Positions 46,201 to 58,700 of a stretch of DNA of 64,000 nt are shown one piece after another; within the stretch, counting starts at the first letter, position 1, and every line of letters starts with the position of its first letter. Below the pieces are notes generated by a model. The model saw only the letters and a list, made by a program, of their open reading frames with translations. It did not search any database and was not told where the DNA came from. The DNA comes from Edaphochlamys debaryana. Its lineage: Eukaryota > Chlorophyta > Chlorophyceae > Chlamydomonadales. The stretch is from the NCBI GenBank assembly GCA_016858145.1, contig JAEHOE010000001.1, forward strand, positions 310,001 through 374,000. The letters are read 5' to 3'. The position numbers were made by a program, and so were the translations under genes.

Positions 46201-49200
46201 GGCTGAGGGGGAGGTTGGAATGACGGGATGGGAAGGGGAGCGCACTTGGGGCCGGCTTGTCACCTGCGCCTCGCGGTGTTGGGCGGACCCCTGAGACATG
46301 CCCCCCGGTGACCCCCGATGGCCCCCCTCCCCCCCTCCTCCCCCCCCCCAGGTGGAGGGCCTCATGTTCGACCTGTCCATCTGGCGCTGCTCGGCAGAGA
46401 TGAAGGTGGGGGGGAGGGGGGTTGAGAGGGTGGGGGGCAAGGGGGGATGGAGGTCAAGAAAGGGATGTGCGGGCAGGGAGGAGGGGGGGCAAGGAGGGGG
46501 GTTAGAGAGCAGAGGGGGGGGGGCATGGAGGGGAGTTGGAGAGCAGAGGGGTATCTGTGTGGAGCCTTGGTTAGGAAGGGCGAGCAGCGCGGGAAGAAGC
46601 GGGCGCTGAGAGCAACTGGGGGGCGGGGCGACAAGGCTTGCGGGGACAAGGTCAGCAGGGAGGACCCGGCGCGCCAAGCTCTCGAGCACGCCCCCCTCCT
46701 CCTCCCCCGCCTCCAAACGCACACCCTCCCCTTCACCCCCCCCAGGAGCTGGCTGAGCGCATCGCCGCCGCCGAGAGCCGCGAGGCCGCCCGAGTGGCGG
46801 AGGAGCGCAAGAAGCGCAACTACGCCGACTTCTGGGCGCCCATCCCGCCCACGGGTGGGGCGGGGGGGCGGGGAATAGGATGGGTGTCGAAGGGAGAGAG
46901 AAGGGCGGCCGGCGAGCCGGGGAGGGCGGCTGGACGGGGGAGGGGGTACGGGCTAGGGGGGCGGCTGCGTGGTACACGTCGCTGGGAGCCGCAGCCTGCC
47001 GACCCCTTTCGCCCCTTGACCCTCCCCACCCCCCTGCAGAGCCGTTCCGGGTGGTGCTGTCGCACATGCGTGACCGTCTCTACAACACGCGCCAGGTGGG
47101 GGGGAGGGGGGTGGGGGGGTGTTTGAATCTGAGAGCGGGAGAGGAGGGGGAGGGGGAGGGGGGGGGGGACGGGGAGGGCGACGTAGGGGCGGGTCGAAAT
47201 CATCAGAGAGCTATGCACAGAGAGGCGGAAAGCGGGCCAAGACTAGCACACGCCATTCCTCGAAACCCCACACCGCACCCCACCAATACACCCCCAGGTG
47301 CTGCACCAGTGCCTGATCCACCCCGCCCTGTCGGTGCGGGGGGCGCTGGAGGAGGCGGGGGCGTACCTGGACATCGAGGACATGGCCCGCCCACTGCAGG
47401 TGGGGGGGGGGGGCGGGGGGGGTGTTTGAGGTGCTGAGCGGTACCGCGTCGCCTCGTGGGGGGGAGAGAGGGGAGAAGGAGGAAGAGGGACGCTGTGCGT
47501 GTGGACGCAGTTGCCCGGCCTTGCTCCTGACCCTTCTCCGCGCCCGTACTCATGCCGTACTGCAGCTCATGTACGACAGCCTGATGGCCACGGGCGATGA
47601 GTCAGTGGCCAACGCCCGCCTCCTGGACCTGCTGCGCCAGGTGGGTGTGTGGGGGGGGGAGCTGTGGGAGGGGTGGGTGGGGAGAAAGGGGTGGAGATGG
47701 GGGAAGGTGAGGACGACGGGGGAGAGGCGAAGGGCAGGGTACTCGACAGGGCACGTGGGGTGAAGGTGGGGCGTGGACTGGACGCCCGCTCACGTCTGTG
47801 GGTCCTTATACGTTGTAACCGAGGGAGGAGCCGAAGAGCAGGGCTGCCTGCGACACCTCTGACCACCTCCCCTGCACCCCCACCCCAGATCCGCACCTTC
47901 GGCCTCAGCATGATGGCCCTGGACATCCGCCAGGAGTCCACCCGCCACACGGAGGTGGGGGGGAAGGGGGGAGCGGGGAAAGGAGGGGGGAGGAGAGGGG
48001 AGGAGGGAGACGCACGTGGCTTGGGTGTATGGAGCGTGGGGCAGGGCGGGAAGGGACTCTTCTCAACCCCTCCCCCACTCATCCTCCCCCCCACCCCCAA
48101 GGTGATTGACGCCATCACCACGTACCTGGGCATGGGCTCCTACGCCTCGTGGGACGAGCCGGCCAAGCTCAAGTTCCTGCTGGACGAGCTGCAGGTGGGG
48201 GCACGTGTGGGGGAGGGGGGAGGGGAGGGGGGAGGGGAGGGAAGGGAGGGGAGGGTCCGAGGAGGTGTCACATCCGGGGTTAGGGGCTTGCCCTGACCGC
48301 CTCCCGCCCTGTCACCAAGCCCGTCAACCACTCCTAACTACCTCCAACCTCCAACCACCCCAACCTCACCCCCAGGGCAAGCGCCCCCTGATGCCCCCCG
48401 CCATGGACATGTCTGCCGACGTGCGCGAGGTGGTGGCCACCTTCCGCATGCTGTCGGAGCTGCCCAGCGACAGGTGGGGGGGGGAGGGATGGGAGGGGGG
48501 GGGATGGGAGGGGGGAGGGGGGGGAGGGGGAGGGGGGGGGGGGGAGGGGGGAGGGGGGGGGGGGGGAGGGGGAGGGGGGACGCGCAAAAGGGGAAAGGGC
48601 TGCGCTTTCAGGATGCCCGGCCCGGGGGTTGCAGGGGGGGAGGGAGGCCGGAGCGGGGGGCGCCAGTGGAAGGCCCGGCGCGGCAGCCCGCCTGCAAGCG
48701 TGTAGTACCTGCCGCTGACACGCCCCCCCCCAAAACCCTCCCCCCCCAGCCTGGGCGCCTACATCATCTCCATGGCCAAGACCGCCTCGGACGTGCTGGC
48801 GGTGGTGCTGCTGCAGCGGGAGACGGGTGGGGAAGGGGGGGGCGGGCGTTGGGGGGTGCTGGGCAGTAGGGAGGCATGGCAAGGTTAGGACGGCGAGGCC
48901 ATGGCCAGTGCGTTGGCAGAGCCCTCACCCTCTCCACCTCCACCCCACCAACCCCAATGTCTTCCCAACCACAAACACACCCCGCCCCCCCCCCCCCAAT
49001 CCCAGGCGTGCGCCCCTTCCTCCGCGTGGTCCCCCTGTTCGAGACCCTGGACGACCTCACCAACGCCCCCGGCACCATGGACACGCTGCTGGGGAACGAC
49101 TGGTACCGGGGGCACATCAACGGGGTGCAGGAGTGCATGATCGGTGAGGGGGGGGAGGGCGAGGAAGGTACAGGGAGGATTGTGTGTGCGCTGGAGCGTG

Positions 49201-52200
49201 GAACAGCAGTGGTGGAGGCGGTCGGTTCTGTTCAGCAACGCACATGGTCCCTTACCTCGCCCGTGAACCACTTCTCCCCCCACACCCCATCCCCAAAGGC
49301 TACTCGGACTCTGGCAAGGACGCCGGCCGCCTGGCCGCCGCCTGGGCGCTGTACGAGACGCAGGAGAAGCTGGTGGCGGTGGCGGCGGAGCGCAAGGTGG
49401 GGGTGGGGGCAAGAGGGGGGGGGGAGGGGGGCTTCAGGGGGGAAGCGGAGTGACAGGGGGGTGGCAGGGGGCCGATAGGAGCTGACAGCCGCCACGCGCT
49501 CAGCTGCACGCCCAGCACCCCGCGCCCCACGACCCGTACCTCGGTGTCTACCCATGCTCTACCCCCAACACCACCACCCTCCACCCCCTGTCCCCCCCTC
49601 CACCCCCCGTCCCCTCCACCCCCCCCCCCCCCAGGTCCGGCTGGTGCTGTTCCACGGCCGCGGCGGCACCGTGGGCCGCGGCGGTGGCCCCACGCACATG
49701 GCCATCCGCAGCCAGCCCTCGGGCACCATCAACGTAGGGGGGAGGGGGGGGAAAGGGGAGGGGGGAGGGGGGGGGAAAGGGGAGGGGGGAGGGGAGAGGT
49801 CGAGCGGCAGCCAGCGAGCCCGAAGCGCACCGAGGTCCGGAGTAAAAGGTCCAGGCTCCAGTATTGAGACGGCTGCTCTGACGAGTGGCGTAGGCTAAGG
49901 CAGCCAGACTCTAGGGGGGAGGGGGGGGAAGGGGCAAGCGGGGAGGGCGGGGCGGCCGGTCAGGGACTGGCGCTTGAGCGATACGCTGGTGGGGGGGGAG
50001 GGGGGAAAAGGACTGGGGTGGACGCGTGGAGTAGCAAACGCGGGGTACCGGTACCGGTTGGCCGTGGGCGCCCCTTGTCCCCAACCCGTTCCCCCTCCTG
50101 TTCCCCTCCCTCCTCCCCCTCCCCCCAGGGCCACCTGCGTGTTACGGTGCAGGGCGAGATCATTGAGCAGCAGTTTGGGGAGAAGGAGGTGTGCTTCCGC
50201 ACCCTGGACCTGTACACCAGGTGGGGGGGGAGGGGAGGGGGAATCAGGTGGGCACAAGGAGGGGATGAGGGGAGGGCCCGACGAGGATCCGGACGGGTTT
50301 GAAGGGATGTACGTCTCCGGGTTGGGGGGCTCGGGGTTGGGGGGGCTCGGGGTGAAGGGGGGCGGGAAGGAGTTGGCCAGACAGGAGGGGAGGAGGGAGG
50401 GGAGGAGGGGCTAGCTGGGAAGGGGTGGCCCCAGGGCAGGGGGGTCGGGAGGGCGCAAGGAGGGGTAAGGGGTGGCCAGTAGGGGATCTGGAGGGGGTGG
50501 GCGGGCGGCACGTGCCGGCGGAGGGCCACGGGGAGCAGCACGTGGGGGTGGAGGAAGGCACGGGCGGACGGGGGGGGGGGGGGGCGCGCAACCGCGGATA
50601 CCACAGCCGCCTTTTGACCCGCCGCCCTCCCTCCCACATCTCCCTCCCTGTCTCCCCCCCCCCAGCGCCGTGCTGGAGGCCGCCCTGGACCCGCCCCCCG
50701 CTCCCGCCCAGGAGTGGAGGGACCTCATGTCCAAGCTCGCCACCACCTCCTGCGACATGTACCGCAGGTAGGGGGGTGGGGAGGAGGGGGGGAAGGAAAT
50801 GGATTGGGCCGTTGCGGGAGGCACGGCGCACAGCGCACAGGGCGGCTGGGGGAATGCGTGTGTTCTGGCCATGGGGACAATGCCTGCCCTGGGAAGCCCC
50901 TTCACTCTCTCCCCCCCCCCTCCCCCCCCCCCAGTGTGGTGTACCACACCCCCGAGTTTTACGAGTACTTCATGCAGAGCACGGCCGCCAGGTGGGGGGC
51001 ATTAAGGAGGGGGGGGGGGTGCAGGGGTCGTTGAGTGCGGATGCGGGTGTGGTCTCTGGTTGGGGATGCCCTTCCTGCCTTCTTCGTCCACCACCCCGAG
51101 TTGTGGAGGCGTGTTTATCCCCGGTCAAACCCCCGACTTCACCTCCCTCCCCTCCCCCTCCCTTCCCCTCCCTCCCCTCCCCCTCCCTTCCCCTCCCTCC
51201 CGCCCCCCCCAGCGAGCTGGGCCGCCTCAACATCGGCTCCCGGCCCTCGAGCCGCAAGTCGGGCGGCATCGAGACCCTCCGCGCCATCCCCTGGATCTTC
51301 GCCTGGACGCAGCAGCGCCTGCACCTGCCCGTGTGGCTGGGCATTGGGGAGGCGCTGGAGAAGGCCTTCGCGGACGGTGGGTGGAGGCGAGGGGGTAGGG
51401 AGGGAGGGACTGAGGGAGGGCGAGAGGGGAGGACGGCGGAGGAGGGGAGGGGAGGGGAAAACGGCGGCCAGCTCGGTGTGTGCTGACCCCGTGTTGCTGG
51501 CGAGTAAAGCCGGCCCACAAGAGCGACAGGCGCGGCCAGTGACGCGTGCGGGTGAGCCGAGCATCCCGCAAGAACCTGCGCGCCTCACCCAACCTCCCTA
51601 CCCCCCCTCTCCTTCCCAACCCCCCCCCCAGGCTACCAGCCCATCCTGCAGGACATGTACGCCAACTGGCCCTTCTTCACCTCCACCCTGGACCTGGTGG
51701 AGATGGTGCTGGCCAAGGCCGACGCGCGGCTGTCGCACTTCTACGAGCGCATCCTGGTCCGGGACCCGGGGCTCACGGAGCTGGGGGACCGCCTGCGCAG
51801 CCTGTGAGGGGGGGGGGGGGAGGAGGGGGAGGGGAGGAGGGGAGGGGGGAGGGGAGGAGGGGGTTGTGGTGGTGCGGTTGAAGCGGCGTTGCAGGCGGCC
51901 GGGGCGTGCACTCGGCCTCCCAAACCACAACCCACATTCGAATTCAAACCCAGACCCAAACCCCGACATTGCTGCGCCCCCAGGCTGTCCAAGACCCAGG
52001 CCAACATCCTGATTGTGGTGCGCAAGTCGGTGCTGCTGGAGGGCAACACCGCCAGCCAGATGTCCACCCCCAACCTGGACGAGAAGATCCGCCTGCGGGC
52101 GCCGTACGTGGCGCCGCTCAACGTGCTGCAGGTGGGGGGGGGGGGGAAGGGAGAGGGGGGAGGGTGTGGGGGGGGGGGGAGGGACGCAGGGCAAGAGCCG

Positions 52201-53078
52201 GGGGGGATAGGTGGGCAGGAGCAAGGTGCAGGGTGGGGGTGGAGATGTGGGCTGCACCAGCTGGCAATGGGGCTTCTTACCCCTAATGCGGAGTACATCG
52301 TGACTTGCCCGTGTCCCCTTCTCGTGCCCCCCCCCCCCTCCCTACCCCCCACCCCACCCCAGGCGCTGTCCCTGCAGGGGCTGCGCAAGTTCCGGGATGC
52401 CAGCGGCGGCGGCGTGGGTGAGCAGGGGAGCTTGCGGGGTGGAGGCTGCAGCAACTTTCGGGGTCTCCCGCTCTACCCTCCGCTTCCCCAACCTCGACCC
52501 CCTCTCATCGACCCCGACTGCGCTGGTAGCTAGGAAAGCGAACTGCGAGCTGCGAGCGGCGGCAAGATCTTTCGGGGTCTTCCGCTCTACTCCCGCCCCG
52601 CCCACCTCATCCCTCCGCCCAACCTATAACCCCACCCCCACCCCTCCCCACGCATGCGCCCCAGAGTACAACCCCGCCGACCCCGAGATCATCGACCTGC
52701 TCTCGCGCGACCCGCACAAGAAGGGCGAGGGCGCGCAGCACCCCTACCAATCGGCCATGGACGACTGCCTCATGATCACCATCAAGGGCATCGCCGCGGG
52801 TGGGAACTGGGGGGGATGGGAGGGGGAGCCTGGGGATGGGAGGGTACGAAGGTTATGTTCGACCTGAGGGTTGAGCAAGGAGTGGAGGGGGCTGGCGGGA
52901 AGCAGTCTCTTCATCTGGCAGTATCGCGGAAGCAAGGGCTGAGGCGCATTGTCGGTAGCGCGTGGCGTTGCGAGGGGGCTGTGGCGCCGCCGGCTGCCGA
53001 GGCCCCACCTCAAGCCCTCCTGTCCCGCTCCCCCCGGTCCTTCCCCCCCCCCCCCCAGGCATGCAGAACACAGGCTAA
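43214..53078 (+). CDS. PPC: Phosphoenolpyruvate carboxylase, plant-type
   Basis: Thirty exons give 981 residues with consistent phases. Exon starts: 43214, 43852, 44090, 44384, 44730, 45057, 45296, 45619, 46021, 46352, 46746, 47040, 47298, 47566, 47889, 48102, 48376, 48750, 49006, 49299, 49635, 50129, 50666, 50935, 51213, 51632, 51984, 52363, 52665, 53059. The enzyme carboxylates phosphoenolpyruvate with bicarbonate to oxaloacetate, an anaplerotic cytosolic step. Catalytic motifs: VLTAHPTQ with His168, GGDRDGNP (280-287), [10 protein letters not shown] (about 603), [14 protein letters not shown] with His641, and [11 protein letters not shown]. The C-terminus is QNTG, typical of plant-type enzymes (bacterial-type end RNTG). 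The N-terminus lacks the SIDAQLR phosphorylation motif of land-plant enzymes, as expected in green algae. Intron 9 starts GCGAGT. Most introns begin with G-runs. Confidence 0.97.
48474..48580. repeat. G-run low-complexity tract in PEPC intron 17
   Basis: The intron begins immediately with about 100 bp of (G)4-14 runs broken by single A residues. Similar shorter tracts open many PEPC introns. It is low complexity and non-coding. Confidence 0.85.
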
Positions 53079-53737
53079 GCGGCCGCCGGGGCTGTGCCAG
53101 GGGAGCATGGAGACCTGGCGAGACGGGGAGGAGCGGCAGGAGATTGCAGGAGCGGGCGGGAATGCGCCGAGGAGGCTTGCTTGGGGCCCGAGGCCCGAGG
53201 ACCAGGGCGGCAGCATAGGTGGAGGAGGAGGAGAGAGGGCAGAGGACACAGGGACGGGCTGCGTTGGAACACCGGTGCCGAGATGTAGGCACCGTTAAAC
53301 CGTGGAGACGACGGGGAGACTTTGTGATACACTGATGGGAGGGAGTTAGGAGCTGGCTGCGGCTGCGGCCCGGCTTCGGCTGCGGCCTGTGGGTTAAGAA
53401 CAGGGGTGCCAGGGGTGCGGCCTGTGGGTGAGCGCAAGGGTCGGTGGGTTCTCGCCGAGCGGGTTTGTGGTCGTCTGCCGTCCTTTTGTACTTATGGTCT
53501 TGCGCGGGCCCCCGCCGAGCATTTACAGTCGAGCGAACAGCGCCTTGCTTTGCTGCGGCTTTGGTATAAAGATGACATGTTAGGGTTTCCCCATCTGCTT
53601 GCGGTGGGGGCTGGGCCGCGCGAGGCCGCAACAGGGCATCGTGTGACGCGTGTGTGCGCGCCCGGCGCAGCGATGCCGCCGTACATGCCGCCGTACATGG
53701 CACGTGTAGGCTGGCCGACGACGCGAGCTTGCGTGAG

Positions 53738-53800
53738 GGGCGGGGGCAGCTCGACAGGGGGGCAGCTCGACAGGGGGGCAGCGCGAGAGGGGGGCAGGGG
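53738..53800. repeat. Short tandem repeat, GGGGGCAGCTCGACAG unit
   Basis: About three copies of a 17-bp unit containing GGGGCAGCTCGACAGG, the last copy diverged, lie in the PEPC downstream region. No coding content is seen. Confidence 0.7.
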
Positions 53801-54169
53801 GTGCCGTGCTGTGTGTCTTCGCAATTGCTGGTCTGATCGTCAAGTCGGTGGGGCGTGGAGCGTGTGGGTGCTCGCGGACAGCTGACAGGACGGTGGGGGA
53901 GGGGAGCTGGGGAGGCGCATGCAAGCGGTTTGGGTGAGGCGCTGCGAGGGTGCTTGCTGTGAGACACGGGGGGCAGGGACACTTCTAGGCGCGGAGGGCA
54001 GGCGCGCTGCGGGTTTTGACGGGGAGGAGGGGGAAAGGTGGAATCTGGCTGGGGTCTCGTGTTCACCCATTGGAGAAGACCCACTGTAAGGACCTGATAC
54101 TTCGATGTTGTGCTGCCTCCTCCCGCAGCTCCCACTGCCGCGCTGTTGAGCTGGATGAAAGCAAAGCGC

Positions 54170-54400
54170 AATGCAGCTCAGTGCACGATGGCACGTTGGG
54201 ACCTGGGAGGGATTCCAGGGGATTCCGACGCCACACAGAGAGTGCCGCAACGCCTAGGGGCTGGTCCCGCCGCAGCGCCACTGTACCAGGCCCACTCGGA
54301 GCAGGCGCCGTACTCACCCGGAACCCTGGCCCTGCCCTCGATCCGGCCAGCTCAGTGCACGATGGCAGGCTGGGACCTGGGACGCTGGGAGGGATTCCGG
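54170..54400. repeat. Direct repeat spaced about 172 bp
   Basis: CAGCTCAGTGCACGATGGCA followed by TGGGACCTGGGA and GGGAGGGATTCC occurs at about 54176 and again at about 54348. The two copies differ by an 8-bp insertion (CGCTGGGA) and a few substitutions. Confidence 0.75.
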
Positions 54401-54801
54401 GGGCTCAGGCATTGTTGTGTACAGCTGGCCGTTGGCCTAGTCCACATCGCCACACAGCCGCCAGCTCACATCACTGAGCCGTCCTTACTCCGCCACGCGC
54501 CACCAGCCTTGAGGCCCATCCCGCCGCAGAGCCACCACACGCAGCAGCCTGCGCTGCTCGAGCGCTGCGAAGGGCCAGAGCCTGCTACCCCCCGCCCCCA
54601 TACGTGCTCAGCAAGGGCATGTGCAACCGCGTCTGGTTACGGCAACCAGCTGGCAACGAACGCGACGAGTTACGCAACGCCCAGGGGGGGTCCCGCCGCA
54701 GACAACCCTGTTCCTGCCCTCAATCCGGCCCAGTCAACGCCCCTGCTGCTGCTGGCCCCATCCGTTCGTCGCGGTGCCAACCCTTGAGCCGGGTGCACCC
54801 C

Positions 54802-54873
54802 CTACTGCCCCTACTGCCCCTACTGCCCCTACTGCCCCTACTGCCCCTACTGCCCCTACTGCCCCTACTGCCA
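54802..54873. repeat. 9-bp tandem repeat CTACTGCCC, eight units
   Basis: Eight head-to-tail units of CTACTGCCC are seen, the last ending CCA. Units are identical, which suggests recent replication slippage. There are no spacers, so it is not a CRISPR array. Confidence 0.95.
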
Positions 54874-55766
54874 GCTGGCCCATTCAGCCGGCTGCATGCA
54901 CGCAAAGCAACGTGCACTGGCGCAAGCCCGCTGGAGCCTCACCAGATGCCCGCCCTCGCTTCCATCCGCTTTCAACGCCCGCCCGCCACAACGCCTCGCG
55001 GCGCTGACCGAATTATAACGCACGCACGTAACACACACGTGCTAGCGCAGAACACGACCGAACCAAGAACGTAGCACACTTACCACCGCGGGCATGGTGG
55101 TAGGGCTGGGCTGGGTGGCCCAGGAAGACATTGGGCACGGTAGCTAGATTAGCCCGCTGGACGGAGCAGCGACAGCAGTTCTCGTATGGATTTGTATTCA
55201 GCAGGCCACACAGCAACCCGGCTCTAACCCACGCATGGTCCCCGCGGGGCATGATATGGATATTGATTTGGATAAGCACCCAGATCTGGAAGACGCACGG
55301 CTGTCCTACACAGCAGCAATCTTAAATCAGAATAAAGCCCAACAGCAACCCACCACATCAAGCCTTCAACATATCAACCAGCCCCCAGCAAAGGGCCGCC
55401 AGCAAAGGTAGCGTTTACAGCCCGCAGACGCAGTCCCGCAGTCTGCGCAGTCCCGCTATAGAAGCACAGGGCGTTGCAAACTTTGCATGCGTTTGGCAAG
55501 GCATGAGTGTTCAGTTCCCGTAACCTGCCATAAATCCAGCCCCCGCCCATGGCGGCGTAGCACACCCTCACACATTTCCCCTCCCAAAGCAGTTCTGTCT
55601 CGTCCGTCTGGCACATGAAGGTGGCCTGTCGGTTCTAGCTCAGCCATTTGAACGTACGCAAGCACGCAGATGCCTTGGTAACGTCACCGGTGAAGAGGGG
55701 CCTTGTTGGGGCCTGTGGACCCTTGCTCAGGCATGTGAACGTAGTTACGCACGCAGCGACCTTACG

Positions 55767-58700
55767 TCACCGCCCGTCCTTGTTCACGCCACCATCATCA
55801 TTAGCATTCATCGCATCGTCATTGTTATGGGTTGTCAGCAGCGCCTCCGCCAGGTCCACGTTGTACGGCTCGTACAGGGGCACGTGCGCCAGCGGGTTGT
55901 CCGCCATGTACGGCAGCCCGTGGCCGCCGGGCGTGCTGTCGAGCGCAACAAGCGCAGCACGCAGCCGCGGCGACGCAGGCCAGCCCGCCGGCGGGCCCCG
56001 TACGGCAGTGGCGGCGGCGGCGGCGCTTCCATCATTCCACCTAGCAACATCCGAAGCATGAGCGGTTCGCCCCGGTCTAATCCCCTGTGAAGGGTTCTGT
56101 GGGATCCTACCAGTGGAGCTGTTGCGGGGTACGGCCGGAACGTGAGGAAACATCCGCACCGGGTTTGCTGCATCCAAACTGCTGCCGGTGCCCCTATCCA
56201 GGACCATGCCTTCAACGGCAGGGCCCCCAGCGCCGCTGCTAGCCGCAGCCGTCGCCCGGCTGGGGGTACTGCCCGCCACCCCTCCTTCACTTGATGCGTG
56301 CGCGGGGCCGCTCCTGGCGCTGCCGGCGGCGGTACCGGCCGTTGACGGAGCCGTGACCGCGTCAGGGTCTGGCGGCTGCAGGGGCAGCTCAGCGTGCCAC
56401 GAGGCTCGCTTGAAGAGCGAGGCCCAGCGGGGGGAGCCCGCCCGGGGCGGCGTGCTCAGCACGTGCTGTGCTCCCTGGCCCCGCGCGGCGGAGGGAGGTC
56501 CGGTGGCGGCGACTGCTGCTGCGGCGGGGTCGGAACCTGCACGCGCGTTGGCTTGGGGCGGCCAGAGCGGGGGGGTCGGGAGCGTGATGGATGGGCTGGG
56601 GCCCGAAGCGCTCGGGGACGTGGCGGCGGAGGCGAGGCTGCCCGCGCCCGACGGAAGGTGAATCGGCGCGACGGAGGTGAGTGTGGAAACCCGGCGGCCG
56701 CCCGTCATGCTGCGCCGGACACCGCTGGGACCGCTGTTCCCAGAGAAGCTGCCCGCTCCCAACGTGCGAGTGAAGGCTCCCGACAGCATTCCCAGAAGGC
56801 TGGAGCGAGTGCCGCCGCTCCCCATGGCGGCCTCAGCCTCGGCGTCCGTTGGGCCCACGGTCGCCGCGGGAGGCCCAGCCAGGCCCAGCGGGGACCGCTC
56901 ACCAGAGGCCAGGGCCCGGTGCTGCCCCGAGCTCAGGCCCAGGCGGCTCAGGCTAGCGCGAGGGCTGGAGCCCAGCGCTCGCCGCTGGGGCTCGCCGCCG
57001 CCAGCCCCGGCTTCGTCACGGTTGGCGGCAGCGGACAGCGACGGGGACACTTCCGGGTGGCCCCCGCTCCCCGCCCTTGCACCTGGCGCCGCCCCCATCC
57101 CTGGGCTTGGGCCTGCTGCTGCCATGGGTGGCGTGAAGGCCGCTGTGCCTGTCTGAGGCGTGGACTCCTGCCACGCGAGCTTGGCGCCCGCGACGGGGCC
57201 AGGCCCAGCCGGGCCCAGCTGGGTCCCAGATCGCGGCTCTTCGTCTTCTCCGCCTGCCTGTGCCGCCGGCGGCGCGGCCAGCGCACGCGCAGCATGCGCG
57301 CCGTACGCAACGGCCGTCATGCTGTGGGCCCGCCTCGCCGCCGGGCCCTCGGCGCTGCCCGGCGGCCGCCCCAAGGCCAGGAACGCCGCCCGGGAGCCGG
57401 ACAGGAGCAGCGGTCCCTGCGGCGCGCCGCCAGCCGCCGCCGCCGCCATGGGCCCCGCTAGCGACGGACCCGAGGGCAGCAGGGCGTGGAGGGACCGCCT
57501 CGACGATGTGGACGGCCAGGAGGCCTCGGGCCCAGCGCTCGAGTCTCGAGAGTGACTGCGGTCCGCAACCGACGGTTCCGCCTGGGCCAGGAGCGAGGCC
57601 CGCCGCCGCGACGGCGCTGCGCGCGCCAGGGCCGCCGCCGCCGCGGCCATGTCAGCGCCGCCGCCGCTGGCGCCGCCGCCGGGGCCTCGCAGCGGCCGCG
57701 GGTGCAGGAGGTCGCCGCCGAGGAAGACGGGGATGTCGGCGCGGTGGGAGGGGCCGAAGGAGGGAGCCCGTGCCGGCGGCGCCCGCCGCTGCGGCGGCGC
57801 TGCGTAGAAGGTCGCGCTCTTGCCGACGGGCCGCCGCCGCCGGGCTGCTGCCGCCGCCGCCGCGGCGGCATCCGTATCCGCGCCGTCAGGCGCTGCCGGT
57901 GTTGACAGCATGGCGGTGGCTGTGGAGAAGGGCGACGCCGCCGGCGGGGGGGAGTGGCAGCGCGGCTCGGTGGCTGCGGCGGCGGCGCAGGGGAGGCGTC
58001 GGCGGAGGGTGGAGGCGGCCCCCAGGCCTGGGTGACTGAGGAGCGCCGCAGCGTCGCCAGCCCCGCCGTCAGCGCCTCGGCGGGCGGGAGTGCCGCGCCG
58101 TCGTCGTCGGCGGCGGCGTTTGTGGAGGCATCCTTCGGCCGAGCCGAGCGCAAGGGGTCACCGGCGCCCTCTGGCAAAGCCGCGGGGCTGTAAAGAGGCC
58201 CCACCGCGTCGCTATCGAGGCCTGCATCAGCTGCTTCATCACTGCCGCCGCCGTCAGCCCTGCTGCCGGCGCCGTCTTCGTGGGATCCACTGCCGCTCCC
58301 CACCTCGACCGATACGTCCCTTGCATCCAGCACCGCTGCCTCCGCGTCGGCGTCGTCGTCATCGCCGGCGGCGGCGGCCTCTGCAGCCGCCGCCGCAGCT
58401 GCTGCCGCCGCCGCCGTCACGGCAGCCGTGGCAGTTGCCGCCGCCAGGGCCGCCTCTCGGTCTGAGGGGTCCATCGGCGGCAGCGCCACGACCGCGCTGC
58501 CCGCCGCCGCCGCCGACCGCACCCGCTGGACCAGCTCGGCTTGCTGCCTGTCGTACCGCTTACGTGATATCGTACGGGCGAGTACGAAGCAGCCCGTCAG
58601 GAAGACCACGCCAACCGCCGCCACCACGATCCAGATCCAGTGTGGCAGGCCTGATGATGCGGAGCCCTGTGCTCCGTCGGGCGGCGGAGGGGGCGTTGCC

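Larger units (their letters stand above)
53079..55766. other. Convergent intergenic region, PEPC / hydroxyproline-rich gene
   Basis: These 2.7 kb should hold the PEPC 3' UTR and the 3' UTR of the minus-strand gene. A TGTAA lies at about 54086 on the plus strand. Another lies at 55419-55415 on the minus strand, about 350 nt after the stop of the 55767 gene, and is a good poly(A) candidate. Repeats here are listed separately. No gene is supported. Confidence 0.5.

Noticed and set aside
48474..48705. Gly-rich frames in PEPC intron 17
   Set aside because: G-run low complexity inside an intron defined by matched phases of exons 48376-48473 and 48750-48826.
54802..54873. Possible CRISPR-like array
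   Set aside because: Units are contiguous 9-mers with no spacers; it is a simple tandem repeat in a eukaryotic genome.
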